Source: Roseburia intestinalis L1-82
Lineage (GTDB): Bacteria; Bacillota; Clostridia; Lachnospirales; Lachnospiraceae
Reading direction: 5' to 3'
Length of the DNA: 64,000 nt
Assembly: GCF_900537995.1 (NCBI RefSeq)
Contig: NZ_LR027880.1
Location: 1,992,001-2,056,000, forward strand
Shown here: positions 33,176 to 40,750 of the stretch, one piece after another
How positions within the stretch are numbered: the first letter of the stretch is position 1
Layout of the letters: each line of letters starts with the position of its first letter
Translations under genes and position numbers: made by a program
Notes under the pieces: generated by a model
Seen by the model: only the letters and a program-made list of their open reading frames with translations
What the model was told of the DNA's origin: nothing
The model's database searches: none

Positions 33176-33282
33176 AAATATTTACAAACTGGATTATATA
33201 AGCTATGATAAGAGTAAAGTGATTTGTGTGAACCGGCTCATAATACAAGGGGACAAAACACACGGGAGAAGGAGAAAACAGT

Positions 33283-34410
33283 ATGGATAAGATTGAAAAA
33301 TACATCGATGAACTTTTAGAAAAGAGTACGCCGGATCGTCCAATCTGGAACATTGAAAAGATTTTACAGGGGAAAAAATCAACCTGGAATTACATCGATG
33401 GATGTATGATCAAGGCAATTTTAGAGATGTATGCCATCACAAAAGATGAAAAATATTTTTCATTTGCGGATCATTTTATTGACTGCAAGGTCATGGAGGA
33501 TGGTTCGATCAAAGGATATTCGGTGGAAGAATTAAATATTGACAATGTAAACGCAGGTAAGACGTTGTTTGAACTTTATGACCTGACAGGAAAAGAGAAA
33601 TACCGCAAGGCAATCGATCTTGTTTACAGTCAGATCCAGAAAATGCCTCGTACAAAAGAAGGAAATTTCTGGCATAAAAATATTTATCCGAATCAGGTCT
33701 GGTTAGACGGCCTTTATATGTGCCAGCCGTTTTACATGGAATATGAGACGCGTTTTCATGACAAAAAAAATTATGACGATATTTTTTCACAGTTTTTTAA
33801 TGTGGTAAAGAATATGCGCGATCCAAAGACAGGACTTTATTATCACGCATATGATTCCTCAAGAGAAATGTTCTGGTGTGACAAGGTAACCGGTCTCAGC
33901 CAGAATTTCTGGCTCCGCGCATCAGGATGGTATTCCATGGCTCTGCTCGACACGTTGGACAAAGCGGATGCATCTGTCGGGGAACCATATGAGAAAATGA
34001 AACAGATTTTTGTGGAGCTGATGGACTCTATGTTAAAATATCAGGATGAGAGCGGTATGTGGTATCAGGTTGTAAATGTCGGCGGCATGGATCGCAATTA
34101 TCTTGAGACAAGCGGAAGCTCGATCATGGCATATGCACTGTTAAAAGGTGTGCGCCTTGGATTCCTTCCGGAAAGTTATCGTACCTATGGCGAGAAGGCA
34201 TTTCACGGTATTTGTGAGAAGTACTTATCGGAAGATGAGAATGGTGAACTTCATTTAGACGGAATCTGTCTGGTTGCAGGACTAGGCGGTGCGAACAGAC
34301 GTTCCGGAACTTTTGATTATTATATGTCCGAACCGGTCGTTAAGGATGACGCAAAGGGCGTTGGTCCGTTTTTACTTGCTTATACAGAGATGAAACGATT
34401 GGAAATGTAA
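33283..34410 (+). CDS. GH105 unsaturated rhamnogalacturonyl hydrolase (YteR/YesR type)
   Basis: A 375-residue GH105 enzyme with an (alpha/alpha)6 barrel. The catalytic Asp is Asp142 in WLDGLYMCQPFYMEYE, matching Asp143 of YteR; other family blocks are WYQVVN, ETSGSSIMAYALLKG and GLGGANRRSGTFDYYMSEPVV. It releases unsaturated galacturonate from the non-reducing end of rhamnogalacturonan fragments made by lyases, yielding the substrate for KduI or the DhuI-like isomerase. No signal peptide: cytoplasmic. It has its own promoter and operator and is followed by a CPBP protease gene. Confidence 0.94.
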   Translation: MDKIEKYIDELLEKSTPDRPIWNIEKILQGKKSTWNYIDGCMIKAILEMYAITKDEKYFSFADHFIDCKVMEDGSIKGYSVEELNIDNVNAGKTLFELYDLTGKEKYRKAIDLVYSQIQKMPRTKEGNFWHKNIYPNQVWLDGLYMCQPFYMEYETRFHDKKNYDDIFSQFFNVVKNMRDPKTGLYYHAYDSSREMFWCDKVTGLSQNFWLRASGWYSMALLDTLDKADASVGEPYEKMKQIFVELMDSMLKYQDESGMWYQVVNVGGMDRNYLETSGSSIMAYALLKGVRLGFLPESYRTYGEKAFHGICEKYLSEDENGELHLDGICLVAGLGGANRRSGTFDYYMSEPVVKDDAKGVGPFLLAYTEMKRLEM

Positions 34411-34452
34411 AATAAATCAGAACATTTGCCGGCAAAGGAAAAAGGAGCAGAT

Positions 34453-35310
34453 ATGAGCAGTAGTAAACAAACAAAATTTAGTGGAACAAAGGCAGCAGGC
34501 GTAAGTATTCTTGCACTTTGTCTTCTGGCATTTTCGCAGCTTTTGGCACTTCTGATCGGAAATATGCTGGTGGCAGGCGGAATGTCAGCGGTGACAGGAA
34601 ATATTTTCACTGGAATTTTATATGTGGGTCTGGTACTTGGAGGAGTCTTTCTGATCTGTAAAAAAATGTTAAAAATACCAATGGCAGATTTTAAGATCGG
34701 GAAACCGGATCTGTATCCGTTTTGGATCATCGCCGCTTTTGCAATGCCACTGTTGGTGATTCTGATATACCAGTTATTTGCAGGAACGTGGCAGCAATCA
34801 ACCTTAGAAGCAGAAACATTAAAACAGCTTGTTGCCGGAAGTGTTGCATATTTAGGATTGGCAACCGGAATCGTGGAAGAAACGGTATTCCGCGGAATTA
34901 TTATGAGTTCGGTGGAATATGCATGGAACCGGAAAATTGCAGTGATAGCTCCATCTGTCCTGTTTGGCTGTCTGCATATTGAAGAAGGAATGAGTATTCC
35001 CGGAATGATCCAGGTAGTGATAGCAGGAAGTCTCGTTGGAATCCTGTTTTCTCTGGTGACCTGCTATACCGGAACGATCTGGTATTCTGCACTCATGCAT
35101 GGAATCTGGAATTGTCTGATGATCGGAGGACTGATTCATATCGGATCTGCGGCAGATAGTGCGGTCTGGTATAATTATGTTCTTGATACCGATTCTTTTC
35201 TGTTGACAGGTGGAGATTTCGGTGTGGAATCTTCTGTTATTTCCATAGCAGCGTACCTGATTTTTGCAGTGATCGCATTTTTGTTACTGCAGAAAAGGAA
35301 AGAAGCGTAA
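34453..35310 (+). CDS. CPBP family intramembrane metalloprotease
   Basis: A 285-residue polytopic membrane protein with the CPBP/Abi motifs: EETVFRG (EExxFRG) near residue 146, a His in FGCLHIEEG and HGIWNCLM near residue 217. Family members cleave prenylated or membrane-bound peptides, and some confer immunity to bacteriocins; the target here is unknown. The start at 34453 has AAGGAG seven bases ahead; the upstream ATG at 34426 does not. It follows GH105 by 42 bases but has no obvious link to pectin use. Confidence 0.88.
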   Translation: MSSSKQTKFSGTKAAGVSILALCLLAFSQLLALLIGNMLVAGGMSAVTGNIFTGILYVGLVLGGVFLICKKMLKIPMADFKIGKPDLYPFWIIAAFAMPLLVILIYQLFAGTWQQSTLEAETLKQLVAGSVAYLGLATGIVEETVFRGIIMSSVEYAWNRKIAVIAPSVLFGCLHIEEGMSIPGMIQVVIAGSLVGILFSLVTCYTGTIWYSALMHGIWNCLMIGGLIHIGSAADSAVWYNYVLDTDSFLLTGGDFGVESSVISIAAYLIFAVIAFLLLQKRKEA

Positions 35311-35331
35311 ATTACTCAATCATTGTAAGCG

Positions 35332-35380
35332 AAAAAAACGCAGTCGTGAATCGTATAAAAATTCACGGCTGCGTTTTTTT
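35332..35380 (+). terminator. Intrinsic terminator after the CPBP gene
   Basis: A long stem (35332-35351 with 35361-35380) with one G-T wobble and a U-run. A-run on the 5' side means it may also serve the leftward rqcH transcript. Confidence 0.85.
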
Positions 35381-35470
35381 CATGATAATGGTTTGGTTCG
35401 CGAAGCGTGTATTCTATTGCTTACGATGATAGTGTTTTGCACGCAGGTCATGGCGTATTGGATTATTGAT

Positions 35471-37267
35471 TTATTCCACCAGTGTCAGACCGGAGATATC
35501 CGGGTGTACCGTCAGTGAGAAGTTGGTGTAATATACCACAAAACCCGGAGCACTTCCGTTTGGCTTTTTCACATTTTTCTTCTGGAGATAATCGATCTCG
35601 ATCTTGTCACTGTCTCTGCCGCTGGAATAATAACCGGCAAGTTTTCCTGCCTCCTCAAACATACGGTCCGGCAGATCTGTCTCGTTATTTGTTTTCACAA
35701 CGACGTGGGAGCCCGGCATTCCTTTGGCATGGAACCACCAGTCGTTTCCGGTTGCAAATTTAAATGTCAGTTCTTCATTCTGATAATTATTTTTTCCGAC
35801 ATACATATGATAGCCGTCTGAGGAAATATAATGGAACGGTTTACTTTTGATCTTTGCTTTTTTGTCAGTGCGTTTCCGCTTAATGTAGCCATATTCCACC
35901 AGTTCTTCCTTGATCTGTACCAGATCGTCCTCGGTCAGGGCGATATCAAGAGATGTGGCAATGCTCTCTAAGTGGTCGATCTCAGATTTCGTTTCTTCAA
36001 TCAGGTCGGTCAGTGCCTCGTAAGTACGTTTTAATTTTCCGTATTTATCGAAATATTTCTGTGCATTTGCTTTGGCGTCTAAGGTCGGGTCAAGAGGAAT
36101 CTTTACGTTTTCGTTCGTATAGTAATTAAGCGCTTCCAGTTGTTTTGCACCTTCCTCTAAATCGTAACCGTAGGTGTGGATCAGTTCACCGTATACTTTG
36201 TATTTATCCCTTTTTTCTGTATCTTTTAACTGTTTCTGCTGGAGCTGGTATTTTTTACGGTTACGCTCTAACGCAGTGGACACAATTTTTCTTAAGTCGA
36301 CAGATTTCTGGCGGATGCGCGTGTAAATATTTTTGGAAGCATAGTATTCCTCCAGAACTTTGGATATCGAATCGTATTCCGTCATGGTATAAGCATTCGT
36401 GTCAGCATGATCCGTGTTCTGCATAATTTTTTGATCCAGAGCAGTGTGCACATATTCGGACAGACGAAAACAGGAAAAATCGATCGGTTCCCTGCCGCGT
36501 GTGATGATATTTGGGCAGTAATTGTGATTTTTTACATCTTCCATCATCCATGAAAAGTTATGGAACAGGTGTTTCTTGCCGTCTGCATCGAGCGAATCTA
36601 CCGGCATATCTCCGTCGATCGAAGCACGGTAACAGATCTCGTTTGCAATCACAGGGCTGATCCCGGTAAAAGAGCCATAAATTGCCTTTGTGATGGAAAC
36701 AGGTTTTTTCATGACAGATTCCATGAAAACTTCTTCTGTAACTTCAAGCGGATTTAATTTGTCCTCCTGCGTGGCTGGAATGCAGTAAGCCCGTCCCGGA
36801 AGGACCTCACGCACGGAACTCATCATGGAGGATACATGCTTGATGCTGTCAATGATCGTGCCGTCGGAGCTGCAGAAAATAATGTTACTGTGTTTTCCCA
36901 TCAGTTCCACGATCAGTGTTTTCTGGCACAGATCACCCATTTCATCGAGGTGCTCGATATCAAAACGAATGATACGTTCCATGTGAGGCTGGTAAATTTT
37001 TATGATCCGCCCGTTTGCAATGTGCTTGCGTAACAGCATACAAAAATTTGGTGCTGTCAGCGGACTTGGTTTGTTTGTTTCTGTCAGATACAGAAAAGGC
37101 AGCGAAGCACTCGCTGACATGGCAAGACGGAACTGCCCGTTACTTCCTTTTAAGGTAAAAAGAAGCTCGTCGTTTTCCGGTTGGGCAATTTTGCTGATCT
37201 TTGCATTTAAAATTGTTTGATTCAGTTCATATACAAGATTGGATATTACTAATCCATCAAAAGCCAT
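35471..37267 (-). CDS. rqcH: Rqc2-like ribosome quality control protein RqcH (NFACT family)
   Basis: A 598-residue NFACT protein: N-terminal NFACT-N domain (MAFDGLVISNLVYELN, GKHSNIIF), a central coiled coil, and the C-terminal NFACT-R domain with the FHYISSDGYHMYVGKNN and DWWFHAKGMPGSHVVVKT blocks. RqcH binds split 50S subunits carrying stalled chains and adds C-terminal alanine tails. Older annotations call the family fibronectin-binding protein. AAAGGAG precedes the ATG. It is a single leftward gene. Confidence 0.95.
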   Translation of the reverse strand: MAFDGLVISNLVYELNQTILNAKISKIAQPENDELLFTLKGSNGQFRLAMSASASLPFLYLTETNKPSPLTAPNFCMLLRKHIANGRIIKIYQPHMERIIRFDIEHLDEMGDLCQKTLIVELMGKHSNIIFCSSDGTIIDSIKHVSSMMSSVREVLPGRAYCIPATQEDKLNPLEVTEEVFMESVMKKPVSITKAIYGSFTGISPVIANEICYRASIDGDMPVDSLDADGKKHLFHNFSWMMEDVKNHNYCPNIITRGREPIDFSCFRLSEYVHTALDQKIMQNTDHADTNAYTMTEYDSISKVLEEYYASKNIYTRIRQKSVDLRKIVSTALERNRKKYQLQQKQLKDTEKRDKYKVYGELIHTYGYDLEEGAKQLEALNYYTNENVKIPLDPTLDAKANAQKYFDKYGKLKRTYEALTDLIEETKSEIDHLESIATSLDIALTEDDLVQIKEELVEYGYIKRKRTDKKAKIKSKPFHYISSDGYHMYVGKNNYQNEELTFKFATGNDWWFHAKGMPGSHVVVKTNNETDLPDRMFEEAGKLAGYYSSGRDSDKIEIDYLQKKNVKKPNGSAPGFVVYYTNFSLTVHPDISGLTLVE

Positions 37268-37367
37268 TTTTAGATCTCCTTTCGGAATGTGTTTCCACGG
37301 ATTTCCCGCAGAATGATATTATAACGGATTTTTAGCATAAAAACAACGCTGTTGGAATGTTTATTTG

Positions 37368-37396
37368 TTGACACATTATGATGAAACATATATAAG
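37368..37396 (+). promoter_or_regulatory. Promoter for the 37585 secreted-protein gene
   Basis: A near-consensus TTGACA (37368-37373), 17-base spacer, TATAAG (37391-37396). It predicts an untranslated leader of about 180 bases. I see no known riboswitch in the leader; the rest of 37268-37584 holds no gene. Confidence 0.7.
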
Positions 37397-37584
37397 TATT
37401 GCATAAATTCATTTAAATACAATAACTTGTCAAAAAAGTCAGAAAACAGATGAAATAATCAAAAATAACGATGATTTTGATAATTTACATGTCTGGATAG
37501 TAATTATTTTCATTGGCAGATATTGTATTGGAAGATGAGGTGTAGTGCGTGAAATTGGGAGAATGAGAAATGGAGGATTTGCGT

Positions 37585-38334
37585 ATGGTAAAACAGAAAA
37601 AAAGTATTGTGTTAATGGCAAGAGTGCTGGTGTTAGCATTGCTGATCGGTGTATTTGCATCTGTTCCGTCAGAGCAGACATTTGCAGCCGCAAATAAGGC
37701 TCTTCGTTCAAAAGTTGTATTCAATGGAGATAAAGAATCTGATGCAGCGTGGATGAATAACAATTATGTTATGCAGGCAGGTTACAAAAAAGCTTCAAAA
37801 ATAAAGAAAAATATGAAAATGTCTGCAAAAGTGTATGTTCCGGCAGCAGCCTTAAAAATGAATGGAGATACCGTACATGTGGATGCGTGGATAGGTCTGG
37901 AAAATAGTAAAAACGGTAATTATGTTGGGGATATCCGTACAAAATATACGGTAATGCTGATCAAAGATGGCAAAAAAATGCGTGTCGCACTGTGGGATCC
38001 GGCGAAGGAAAAAGAGTGTAAACCTGGGAAAACAGCCAGCTATAAAAAATCCGGAAAATATTATGTGATCACGATCAATGATATGCCGCTGGAAAATGTT
38101 GTTTATAAGGATGAACAGACATCGAAAATTAACACAAAAACGAAATATAACCTAGGGCAGGGGATCGGTGTCATAGGCACCTGCTCAAGGACCAGCGGAT
38201 ATGTATATGTGGATGATTTAAAGATTTCAAGAGTGACTACGCAGAAGATTACATTTAATAAAAAAGACTATAAATGGTACAGTGGATGGCATTTGGATAA
38301 AAATTATTCTTTAAGGGTTATAACTATTAAATAA
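37585..38334 (+). CDS. Secreted protein of unknown function, 249 residues
   Basis: The protein has a signal peptide (basic KQKKS, then a hydrophobic stretch to about residue 28, cleavage after TFAA) and a mature part of about 215 residues that is rich in Lys, Tyr and beta-strand-like segments (AKVYVPAAALKMNGDTVHVDAWIGLEN, shown in part; SGYVYVDDLKIS). The VYVDDLKI ending is reminiscent of carbohydrate-binding beta-sandwich domains, but I do not recognise a family. No anchor motif. Start 37585 is set by GGAGG at 37572; the upstream ATG overlaps that site. Confidence 0.65.
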   Translation: MVKQKKSIVLMARVLVLALLIGVFASVPSEQTFAAANKALRSKVVFNGDKESDAAWMNNNYVMQAGYKKASKIKKNMKMSAKVYVPAAALKMNGDTVHVDAWIGLENSKNGNYVGDIRTKYTVMLIKDGKKMRVALWDPAKEKECKPGKTASYKKSGKYYVITINDMPLENVVYKDEQTSKINTKTKYNLGQGIGVIGTCSRTSGYVYVDDLKISRVTTQKITFNKKDYKWYSGWHLDKNYSLRVITIK

Positions 38335-38366
38335 TAACCTGTCTGTAAAGAAATAAAAGTATGGCA

Positions 38367-38397
38367 AAAATGGGAGCTCGAATCGAACTTCCATTTT
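38367..38397 (+). terminator. Probable terminator after the 37585 gene
   Basis: AAAATGGGAG pairs with CTTCCATTTT (one G-T wobble), 38367-38376 with 38388-38397. The U-run is short. Confidence 0.5.
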
Positions 38398-38472
38398 ATA
38401 TTAAAAATAAATTACAAATATAAAAATAAAATTAAATAAATGAAAAGGTCTTTTTTTATAAAAAAAATTTGC

Positions 38473-38573
38473 TATACTAAATTCGTATATGAAAGATTAA
38501 GACATCAATACAATCTTGGTATTCTATATGTCGGTTTTATAGGTAAAGACGGCATATCTGAAACAATCTTTTT
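38473..38573 (+). ncRNA. Candidate short structured transcript
   Basis: An extended -10 box (TGCTATACT, TATACT at 38473-38478) is followed by about 90 bases that can fold: AAAGATT (38492-38498) with AATCTTT (38565-38571), enclosing ATATGTCG (38526-38533) with CGGCATAT (38550-38557). The fold ends in a run of Ts. No open frame is present. It lies in the 458-base gene-free stretch 38335-38792, outside the insertion sequence. It may be a small RNA or simply a leftover terminator. Confidence 0.3.
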
Positions 38574-38712
38574 TATTCATTACAGATACTTTTAAGAATA
38601 TTCCATGGTAATGAAAGTGAAAACTGTGCTTTTATCTGCACTATACAAGAACTGTACCTTGCTACGAAAATAAAACTTGTAGCTAATATCTGAACCTTGA
38701 CAACAAATGTTT

Positions 38713-40300
38713 TCAACAATTATGAAAGCATCACTAAAAAGCAGTCACAATATTGGCTGCCGACAGTGAAATATGGATGATACAAAGATTGACTAACCTT
38801 GGGCTTCTACATGATAACCATGTTTCTCTAATTCCCGTATATAGCGGGAAAGCTGCTTTTGCTCACAGTTTTTGCGTCGAGCCTCAAAACAGGATTCGTC
38901 AAAAAGAGTTCCCTGTTTTAGCATGGTGTAAATGATGACAAGTAGTTTCCTGGCAAGTGCAACAATTGCTTTTTTCGCACCTTTTTTCTGTTTGATTCTC
39001 CAATACCAAGCAGAAAGATAGGTATTCCGTTTTCCGGCAATTACCCAGGCAATTTCACAAAGCATACTTTTTATGTATGGATTGCCTTTTGTGACAGAGG
39101 TGCTCTTTCGCTTCCCGGCACTTTCATTATTCCCGGGACACAAGCCAGCCCATGAACAGATGTGCTCTGCGGTTTTAAATGGTTTCATATCAACACCGAT
39201 TTCAGCAATAATTGCACAGGAAGCGGTGGTACTTATCCCGTAAATACTATTCAGCTGTTGCACCTGAAGAATAAACGGTTCTATATCCTGTTCGAGATCT
39301 TTTTCGATTTCATTCAGATGCTCTTTTAGGGAGTCATAATGGTTCATGAGGATTTTGAGGAATTTTTTCTGGTGTTCTGAGAGGGTTCCATTTACAGACA
39401 TGAGGATTTCATCTATATGGTTTCTTGTCTTTGTTTTTAAGCAGGAGTCCAAAGCAGTCCGGTCAATTTGCCCGTGCTCGATCAAGTGCAGGATGATGTT
39501 CTTGCCGGAAGCACCAAAAATGTCAGAAATGAAAGAGGACAGGCGAAAGCCGGAGCTTTGCAAAAATTTCTCAATCCTGTTTTTCTGGGATGTAATATCA
39601 CGGATGATACTCTTGCGGTAGCGGTTTAGATCACGGAATTCCCGGATTCTTTTTTCAGGAATAAAGCTGCCGTTCAGAAGTCCGGCGCGGAGCAGGGTGG
39701 AAATCCACTCGGAATCCCGCATGTCTGTTTTTTTGCCGGGAACGTTCTTCATATGGCGTGCATTTACAACCAGTAAAGTAATATCACCAGAGAATGCGTC
39801 CTCTAGTATCTCATAAATAGGCATCCAGTAAATGCCCGTGCTTTCCATAGCGACATGATGGCAGTTTCGGGAAACGATCCAATCCCGTAAGGCAATCATG
39901 TCTGGGATCAGGGTAGAGAATTCCCGAATTTCAGAATGTGTTGGCTTGCCCAAAGGGCCAGTCAGGATACAGGCAACGATTTTTTCTTTGTGGACATCCA
40001 GCCCACAGGAAATTTCCAGAAGGTCTTTCATGCGGAGCAACTCCTTTACAATAGAATTGGCAGGAGATTTGCCCGAGATAATGCGGACTTTGCTACTCGT
40101 GCTATCCATAAAAGGTGCGACAATATGCTGTGCTCAAGGGCAAAACATTTACGTTGACAAACGGGGTGCATATCCTCCAAGGTGCAATCAAACTTAATCC
40201 TACCTAAGACTATTATAAAGCAGAATAAGCAACAAAAAAATAGTGGAGCCAGACACCTCATTTTCATTACAGGCTGTGATAAGCTTTCATGATTCGTTGA
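38713..40300 (-). mobile_element. IS110-family insertion sequence with imperfect inverted ends
   Basis: A single transposase gene flanked by matching inverted sequences. The cores AATTATGAAAGC (38718-38729) and GCTTTCATGATT (40283-40294) pair at 11 of 12 positions, and the similarity extends to 38713-38734 and 40276-40300 with small gaps. This gives an element of about 1.59 kb with 263 to 270 non-coding bases upstream of the transposase and about 80 downstream. IS110-family elements carry their recombination-guiding bridge RNA in a non-coding end; the longer upstream end is the likely place. Exact termini cannot be fixed without an empty site. Confidence 0.65.
38793..40031 (-). CDS. IS110 family transposase (DEDD recombinase)
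   Basis: A 412-residue transposase. The N-terminal RuvC-like DEDD domain shows Asp in GLDVHKEKIVACI, Glu in AMESTGIYW and the Asp pair in KKTDMRDSEWI. The C-terminal Tnp20 domain shows IYGISTTASCAIIAEIG and the catalytic-Ser region NNESAGKRKSTSV. All expected residues are present and there is no frameshift, so the gene looks intact. Start 40031 is set by AAGGAG nine bases ahead; the frame opens at 40109. It is flanked by imperfect inverted repeats. Confidence 0.93.
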   Translation of the reverse strand: MKDLLEISCGLDVHKEKIVACILTGPLGKPTHSEIREFSTLIPDMIALRDWIVSRNCHHVAMESTGIYWMPIYEILEDAFSGDITLLVVNARHMKNVPGKKTDMRDSEWISTLLRAGLLNGSFIPEKRIREFRDLNRYRKSIIRDITSQKNRIEKFLQSSGFRLSSFISDIFGASGKNIILHLIEHGQIDRTALDSCLKTKTRNHIDEILMSVNGTLSEHQKKFLKILMNHYDSLKEHLNEIEKDLEQDIEPFILQVQQLNSIYGISTTASCAIIAEIGVDMKPFKTAEHICSWAGLCPGNNESAGKRKSTSVTKGNPYIKSMLCEIAWVIAGKRNTYLSAWYWRIKQKKGAKKAIVALARKLLVIIYTMLKQGTLFDESCFEARRKNCEQKQLSRYIRELEKHGYHVEAQG

Positions 40301-40417
40301 CAAATAAATAGGAAGATATTCGATCAGAGAAAGTTGCTTTTCCATTACATGACGTTTATAATAAAGAAAAGGAAAACAGATATAGTATACTGATCAAGGC
40401 AGCCGAAAGGACGGCTT

Positions 40418-40459
40418 TACCACTTAGATCTGCTCCGAGATTCGGAGAAAGGGGTGGTA
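40418..40459 (+). promoter_or_regulatory. Leader hairpin covering the toxin ribosome site
   Basis: TACCAC (40418-40423) pairs with GTGGTA (40454-40459), and within it CTCCGA (40433-40438) pairs with TCGGAG (40442-40447). The right arm contains part of the GGGGTGG ribosome site of the 34-residue ORF, so the fold should hide it. Another small hairpin, AGCCG/CGGCT, lies at about 40401-40416. Confidence 0.55.
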
Positions 40460-40461
40460 GC

Positions 40462-40566
40462 ATGGTTACATATAGTGATTTATTCACATTTGTTATTATG
40501 ATATGTGCCATCATAACGCTTGTCAGAAGTGTCAGAAATGATACACATAATAAGACAAAAAAATAA
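40462..40566 (+). CDS. 34-residue hydrophobic peptide, type I toxin candidate (holin-like)
   Basis: A short frame begins MVTYSDLFTFVIMICAIITLV and ends with a polar, basic tail (RSVRN..KTKK). One membrane helix spans about residues 7-22. The MVTY start, single helix and charged tail are like the small holin-like (TxpA/BsrG-type) peptides of Firmicutes type I toxin-antitoxin pairs. GGGGTGG lies four bases before the ATG and is sequestered in a leader hairpin, another usual trait. A terminator follows directly. No antisense antitoxin promoter was identified with confidence. It is 162 bases beyond the IS end. Confidence 0.55.
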   Translation: MVTYSDLFTFVIMICAIITLVRSVRNDTHNKTKK

Positions 40567-40602
40567 CCGTCCAGCTCCTGAGAAAAGTTGACGGTTATTT
40601 TT
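40561..40602 (+). terminator. Terminator after the toxin candidate
   Basis: AAATAACCGTC (40561-40571) pairs with GACGGTTATTT (40590-40600), followed by TTG. It overlaps the stop codon of the 34-residue frame. Confidence 0.75.
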
Positions 40603-40750
40603 GTAACTTATAAACTTGTTTCACCGGAGCAGATAGGTATTTGCTTATCACCCGGCTGTCTTGATAGGTATATTATAAAAGTTTCCATTTCGTTTGTCAA
40701 CGTCGTAAGTAAAAGAATCAAAAATAAAGGATAAAGGAGAATCAGAAGTT

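Noticed and set aside
38380..38400. Short GAGCTCGAATCGAAC stretch that resembles a tRNA T-arm
   Set aside because: No acceptor, D or anticodon arms can be folded around it; it is better explained as the loop side of a terminator.
40621..40680. Possible riboswitch in the leader of the BIG2 gene
   Set aside because: A short GATAGG/CTTATC hairpin inside CCGG repeats is present, but no conserved riboswitch core that I know could be matched.
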